A program made the position numbers and the translations under genes. From the NCBI GenBank assembly GCA_001600175.1, contig BCJC01000006.1, positions 1,670,863 through 1,734,862 on the forward strand: DNA of 64,000 nucleotides, in the 5' to 3' direction. Below the pieces are notes generated by a model that was not told where the DNA came from, made no database searches, and saw only the letters and a list, made by a program, of their open reading frames with translations. How positions within the stretch are numbered: the first letter of the stretch is position 1; the number at the start of each line of letters is the position of its first letter. Source of the DNA: Erythrobasidium yunnanense (taxonomy: Eukaryota > Basidiomycota > Cystobasidiomycetes > Erythrobasidiales > Erythrobasidiaceae). Positions 58,961-64,000 of this stretch are shown here, one piece after another.

Positions 58961-61170
58961 ATGTCTATCGCCAAAAAGTCAAAGCAGAACAATGGAAAGG
59001 CTGTAGCATCCACATCCAAGTTGGCTCCAAAGTCTTCGAAGCTGTCGACCGTCTTGGATAGCATCACAAGCCTGGAGCGCGAACTGTCGAGCCCACATGC
59101 TGCAAATCTGAATGGTCTCGTAGATTTGTTGGCATTCCTAGACGACGAGCAGCCGGTCAAAGCACAGACGGCGGCCAGTCATGCGCTCTACAACGTCTTT
59201 GCGGCACTTGTTCGTGGTGGTCGAGTGTTGGGAAGAATCAGAGGCGAAGAAACGCCAGCGCTTCAAGCTGTGAGAAGATGGACAAGAGAGCGCTACAACG
59301 AGTATATAGCAAGAATGACAGTCCTTATGAACGGAGACGAGCAAGCTCTGGCTGTCAGTCATACTCTGGCCTTAGGATCCGAAAATCTTGGCTGATGTCG
59401 ATATGTTCTGCAGAGTGTCGCAATCAATATACTGATGAGCCTACTTCGCACGACCTCTGAATACATGTCTTCACTACAAGAAGCTCATCCATATGTCTTC
59501 GACCTGGACCTCTGGAGACCCATCATGGCAACCTTGCTTGTGCCGTCAACTCCTGCAAATACCGATATACAAGCAGAGTTTTCCAGTAGATATCTGAATC
59601 ACTTTGATGATGTCCGCTTCTACTTCCTGCGGACGGCTGCGTAAGTTGCAGAGAGATACTGCGGTCTCTCCGCTAGGCTAAGCACCATGCTCTTTGTAGG
59701 GAAATCGCGGAATCCAATGGTCAAGATAGCGCGCTACATACGAATCTCATGTATTACCTCGAGAATCTCACAAGTATGCCAACGGATGAGGCGCAGATCG
59801 ATACCTTCCTAGCTGGCAAACCAAAGAACAAGACTGTCAAGTCTAAGAAGGCAGCTCCGCCGAAGAGCAAGAAGCGCAAAGTAGCCCCAAAGATGGACGA
59901 TGGTAGTACAGGCATATTCGACGATACCGATGAGGAGGACGATGGGGATTTGGAGGCAGATGCGGCTTCTGTGCCCGAAGCGAAACCAGGACAGCACGAC
60001 CTGCTCAGGCTTCACAAGCACAGGAGAGTCTTCTCGGATGCGTGGACAGCATTCCTTCAAGTACAGCTTTCTGAGAACGATGTAAAACGCGTTTTGGTAA
60101 TGCTGCATCGCCAAGTCATGCCGCATCTCGTCGAGCCCAGTATACTCATTGACTTCTTGGCCGATTCCTGCGATTACGGTAGGCCTGCGAACCTTTGTAT
60201 AAGGGCTTTCCGCTTACCACGCTGTCAACAGGTGGCACGCTAGCTTTACTAGCACTGAATGGGCTGTTCACGCTCATCACAAAGCACCGCCTGTGAGTTC
60301 TGTCGCAATAGATTCGCTTTCAATGCTGAGAAGAGGCGAGCCAGTGACTACCCCAACTTCTACCGAAATTTGTATCGCTTGCTAGACAACAATGTCTTGC
60401 ATGTGCGGTACCGACCTCGCTTTCTGCGGATGCTGGATGTCTTCCTGTCTTCGACGTGTGTGGCATCTCCTTATAGCCCACCGAGTTGCGCTAACCTTTC
60501 GGTTCCAGCCATTTACCGATAGCTCTGGTCGCATCCTTTATCAAGCGCCTAGCTCGCTTGACACTTGCTGCCCCGCCAGCAGCTATCGTTAGCGTGATCC
60601 CCTTCATCTACAACCTGTTGAAGCGACATAACGCATGCATGGTGATGATTCAGTCGAGCGAAGTACCAGAGGCGGATGCAATTTATCAAGGTATGTGCCC
60701 GACAGTGCTTGTGCCAATGCCTATGGCTGAAGCTTCAGGCTCCGCAGACCCATACTTAGAGTCTGAACTGGATCCATTCAAGACAAATGCCATAGACTCT
60801 TCTCTCTGGGAGCTGGCATCATTGCGAAGCCACTATGTGGCCAGCGTATCGAGTCTTGCCAAAATCTTCGGCGAAGTCTTCACCAAACCGAACTATGACA
60901 TGGAGGATTTCCTTGACCATTCTTATGCCACGGTAAGTACATTGATTAGCATTGTCTGCCTGTTTTGACCTCTTTCCTCAGCTGTTCGAGACGGAAGAGA
61001 CACGGAAGATCAAAAAGGCTCCTGCAATGAATGCTTTACCAACGGCTAATGACATCAAGTACATCTTCCCGGCACCGCCACCTGCTGGATCACAAGAAGA
61101 GGTAGAAGAATATCTTCTAAGCTTAGAAGGCAAGGGGGATATCGTTTCCCGCTTATGGTCGTTCAGCTAG
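58961..61170 (+). CDS. NOC4: Nucleolar complex protein 4 (CBF/Mak21 family)
   Basis: Noc4 acts with Nop14 in maturation and export of the 40S ribosomal subunit. The start at 58961 opens with a Lys/Ser-rich tail, then helical repeats (LVDLLAFLDDEQPVKAQTAA, ALVRGGRVLGRI). An exon from about 59415 has INILMSLLRTTSEYMSSLQE, and 59750-60240 carries a Lys-rich nuclear signal (KSKKAAPPKSKKRKVAPK) and an acidic stretch. The CBF/Mak21 core follows: PNFYRNLYRLLDNNVLHVRY, RPRFLRMLDVFLSST, then LPIALVASFIKRLARLTLAA, PPAAIVSVIPFIYNLLKRHN and ELASLRSHYVASVSSLAKIF. A final exon ends at 61170. Introns near 59395-59416, 59642-59698, 60180-60233, 60290-60340, 60458-60510 and 60930-60981 account for the frame changes. 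The sequence is close to the family in order and length. Confidence 0.9.
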
Positions 61171-61183
61171 TCGGTCACGACAG

Positions 61184-61296
61184 TATGGCAGCTGGGCCTG
61201 CGGCGGCAGAAGTTTTCAAACACAAGCAGTCGCAAGGTTCTTCTTCAATGTATGGCAGCTGGGCCTGCGGCGGCAGGGGTTTTCAAGCACAAGCAG
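61184..61296 (+). repeat. 46-bp direct repeat, two copies
   Basis: Copies at 61184-61229 and 61251-61296 share TATGGCAGCTGGGCCTGCGG at the start and CACAAGCAG at the end, with a few mismatches. They lie just after the NOC4 stop. Confidence 0.85.
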
Positions 61297-61338
61297 TAGA
61301 CCGCAGTACCGGACTGCAGTGACAGGCCAGGCTGCGTT

Positions 61339-61463
61339 GCCAGACAACAGTGCCAGACTACAGTGCCAGACTTAGTGAGTACTGCCAAACTACAATGCCA
61401 GACTACAGTGCCAGGTCACACTGATACTGGTACTGCAGTGTCGATGTACAGTGCCAGACTACG
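61339..61463 (+). repeat. 13-bp GCCAGACTACAGT tandem-like repeat
   Basis: Units of GCCAGACTACAGT, exact or with one or two changes, occur five or more times in 61339-61420 and again at about 61451-61463, with a period of 13 broken by short insertions. Confidence 0.8.
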
Positions 61464-63265
61464 TTCTCTGACACTGCACGGTCATACTGCAGTGTTAGAG
61501 CAGTATTGGTACCGGACTGCATGTTAAGACTGCCGTTCTAGTCTGCAGATTAACAAGACTGTTTGACGCGTCTGCAAACTGATACGCTCTCGACACTGAC
61601 TTCTGCCTTACCCGCGCTCTGGCTAATCCCGAATCTAGCTTTCCTTCTCCTGATGTTTTGGCCAGGTTCAGAGTCAAAATTCGCAGGAAGAGGGCTGGAG
61701 ACTGTATATTATGACGTCCAGTGCACAGCTTTTGCCCCTCAAGGTCAATATCTGGATTAATCACAAGGGGTCATAGCTGTACAGCCATCTTCACGGGACT
61801 GAGGCTGGGATACTGACACTTCGATGACGAATTCGCGACGAGGAGGAGCGAAACCTCTCTGCCCCATAGAACTCTTACTTCTCTGCACTGATCTGGCTGA
61901 TTCTCATATAGCGATTCGGCTTTCAACACCCAGGCCCTTCGGATTAATATTGGCAAGCCAGACTGACTGCCGCATTCTGGAGCCATGTTCTGAGATGGTC
62001 TGCAAAGGGCAGGGTTTGGTGAGCGCAATGTACCTCGAGTGCTGCATCTGCAAAATACTGATCCGTCAATGACACAAAGTCTCCCGGAGGACCGTTCAAG
62101 CCGAATTAGCGTCGCACAGCTTGTTCGAGTGTACACCAAATTGGACTGCATTCTCTTCAAGATATGTCGATGAGATCAAGACGAGGAGGTGGAAGTAATG
62201 AAGAAAGGCCGAATCTGTCTGAAGAAGCAGCAGAATGGAGAGTACCCTCCATTTCTGAAAAACCTTGTGCACAAGGATTCTGGCTTGAAGTGCGTAGACC
62301 AGGTTTTAGACGTCAAAGAATATCGAGACTGAGATCTATTTGCAGTGTATATCTCCTCTCCAGTCAAAATCGATGTTGAGCTTTTTTCTCGGTCTAATTC
62401 ATCGGATTGTCATTGCTGGCTGATGGCACAGACTAAAGTGATCTGCAGCGCTTCAACCCTGAGCTTCTGTTCCTCTTGTGCCCCCTTCGAAACAGGTGGA
62501 TCTCAGATTCCGGATCCCAGAAACTGTGTCTTTCTGGAAGAACAAGAATGCCAGCTAACTCTAGTCGAGTCGAACTCTTGACAGGTGAAATCGGCTAGGT
62601 TCCTTGTCGGCCCAGATCCACTGTAATCTGCGTCAAAAGACCATCAGGCTTCCAATCTTCAAGCTCTTCCTTTCTTCCTTGGGATGATAGTACATTTCGA
62701 GTCAAAATATAATGAACTCACCCCCATTCCTTTCCTTCTCCCCTTACCTTCGTGCAACAGCCTGCTTCCATTTCGGTAACGCCTGAAAAAAATGGGGTCG
62801 TTCTCATGAATAAGCATTAAATTCTGGCTCTTTACAAGCTCATATACTGATCTATCTATGCTTTGTTTCCAGAAAGATGATATTGGCCGAGCTGTACAGG
62901 ATTTTGGCTGTCAGAGATTGGGTTCGGAATCGTAAGCGAGGTTTGCGAAAGCAGCTGCTTTCAGTGAAAAATCTGTTTATGAAACCAGAATACTGAAAGC
63001 ACTTCTTACGGCCGAGAAAAGTACAGATTTACCCCTGGCCGACATGATGGAACACGGCCTTCTTCCCGGTGACGAAGAGTCTAGTCAAGAAAGTAAGAAT
63101 ACTTTTGGATACAGCAAACTACAGAAATCCACAATATACGAAGCTCAGAAGGCTTCTCGACAATCTTGTCAAAGGTCTGTGTAACGCGTCCGCGCGGGTA
63201 CACTGTGTTGTAGGATATGTGGCGTAGGGCAGGCCAGGGCAGCAGGCTGCCCCAGGGCAGCTCCG

Positions 63266-63333
63266 GTATGTTGCCAACATGATGCCAACACGTTGCCAGC
63301 GTGTTCGCATGGTGTTGGTATGATGTTGGTGCC
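63266..63333 (+). repeat. 11-bp TTGGCA-type repeat with internal inversion
   Basis: The left half carries the unit as TTGCCAACATGATGCCAACA and the right half carries the complementary orientation (GGTGTTGGTATGATGTTGGT). Together they form an imperfect palindrome with an 11-base period. Confidence 0.7.
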
Positions 63334-63592
63334 GCGACCCGGCCGATCTCAGCCAATCCTGCAGCTGTAGAACTGTACTCCTAGTATGTTACTCCGTGCT
63401 ATCTATCTTTACTCTATATACAAAGGAAGGTCGCCTAGGCCTTGCTCTGCGCCTGTCGCGATCCAAAGGTTTTCGAAAACCAGCTCGATTTGCTTCTTTT
63501 TTTCCTTTGAATCCCTCCGTACTTCAATCAGAACAAGGTACAACGCAGGGAAAGGCTGTCAGACATTCATGCTCGAACGCGATGGTGGCGCG

Positions 63593-63648
63593 CCGTTGGC
63601 ATCCCGTGGGCACACCGTTGGCAACGCGTTGGCATCAAGTTGGCACGA
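63593..63648 (+). repeat. 11-bp TTGGCA-type tandem repeat, second site
   Basis: Five consecutive 11-base units begin TTGGCA or TGGGCA. A 27-base part (63620-63646) is the reverse complement of 63271-63297 at 24 of 27 positions. Confidence 0.75.
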
Positions 63649-63905
63649 AAGGACGTTAAGGCAGATCTTGCGCGCAATGCCAGACTTGAGCTACTGGTGT
63701 TATCGTGATTTACATGCTGGCAGCCTGCCTGAACTCATCGGTTACAAGGAGAAATTGGTTTTTTGTGCATACGTTTCTATATTGCGTACAACATCCCGTT
63801 CTAGAACGACAACGCTGTGCATGATATATACAAAGAAAAAAGCCCTAACAGAGGTTGTGCAGCTATCCGACATCCATCGCTTGTTGAGCAGTAGGGATTG
63901 GCTTC

Positions 63906-64000
63906 TGTGTATATAGTCGCGTTGTACAAGTTAATCTATACAGCGAATGATTTTTTGTGTATATAGTCGCGTTGTACAAGTTAATCTATACAGCGAATGA
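63906..64000 (+). repeat. 45-bp perfect direct repeat at the window end
   Basis: The block from 63906 to 63950 recurs exactly at 63956-64000, separated by five T residues, giving a 50-base period. The second copy runs to the last base of the window. Confidence 0.95.

Larger units (their letters stand above)
61171..64000. other. Gene-poor terminal region with several short repeat families
   Basis: About 2.8 kb without a convincing gene. Short open frames occur at 61495-61764 (minus), 61771-62160 (minus) and 62100-62330 (plus, protein-like composition but stops). None has a domain. The repeat families are listed separately. The stretch could be degraded mobile DNA. Confidence 0.45.

Noticed and set aside
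61339-61463. CRISPR-like array
   Set aside because: The unit is only 13 bases with no unique spacers of constant length, and the genome is eukaryotic.

Overview
The window looks like nuclear DNA of an intron-rich basidiomycete fungus. Most genes are cut by short GT-AG introns, mostly about 50-70 nt, often with a CTGAC/CTAAC-like branch site. There are no operons, and the housekeeping genes are fungal in type: MOT1, a NUP98-NUP96 polyprotein, NOC4, KGD2 and an alkaline ceramidase. The small secreted proteins follow a basidiomycete-like layout. Ustilaginomycotina is my best guess, at low confidence. Ambiguous bases at 16850-16875 show that this is a draft assembly.

Layout. 0.8-3.5 kb: two small secreted-protein genes. 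3.6-5.5 kb: a Golgi-type glycosyltransferase (GT). 5.9-8.3 kb: KGD2 with two lipoyl domains. 8.7-11.8 kb: an NT-C2 protein, divergent from a large bHLH factor (12.2-15.9 kb). 16.1-18.0 kb: a second GT of the first family with an altered DxD site, divergent from an SGNH-hydrolase-like protein (18.6-20.9 kb). 23.1-24.7 and 28.1-30.2 kb: two GT92-like proteins, with an unrecognised gene (25.5-26.8 kb) between them. 31.0-32.8 kb: the third GT of the first family. 33.5-34.1 kb: a small secreted protein. 34.8-36.3 kb: a DUF1996 protein. 36.6-42.8 kb: MOT1. 43.1-43.9 kb: a LURP-one-related protein. 44.3-50.4 kb: a second DUF1996 gene flanked by two paralogous SGNH acyl-esterase-like genes. 51.3-57.1 kb: NUP98-NUP96. 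57.4-58.8 kb: alkaline ceramidase. 59.0-61.2 kb: NOC4. 61.2-64 kb: no convincing gene, but several short repeat families.

The main theme outside the housekeeping genes is a set of secretory-pathway proteins that probably build or decorate extracellular glycans. It has three related GTs, two GT92-like enzymes, three SGNH-type proteins and two DUF1996 proteins, several of them recent-looking duplicates. I infer a loose cell-wall or capsule neighbourhood. Nothing in the sequence proves a shared product.

Exon joins were read by eye. Gene ends are firmer than internal splice sites, and places where the splice model fails are stated. I saw no tRNA, rRNA, CRISPR array or intact transposon.
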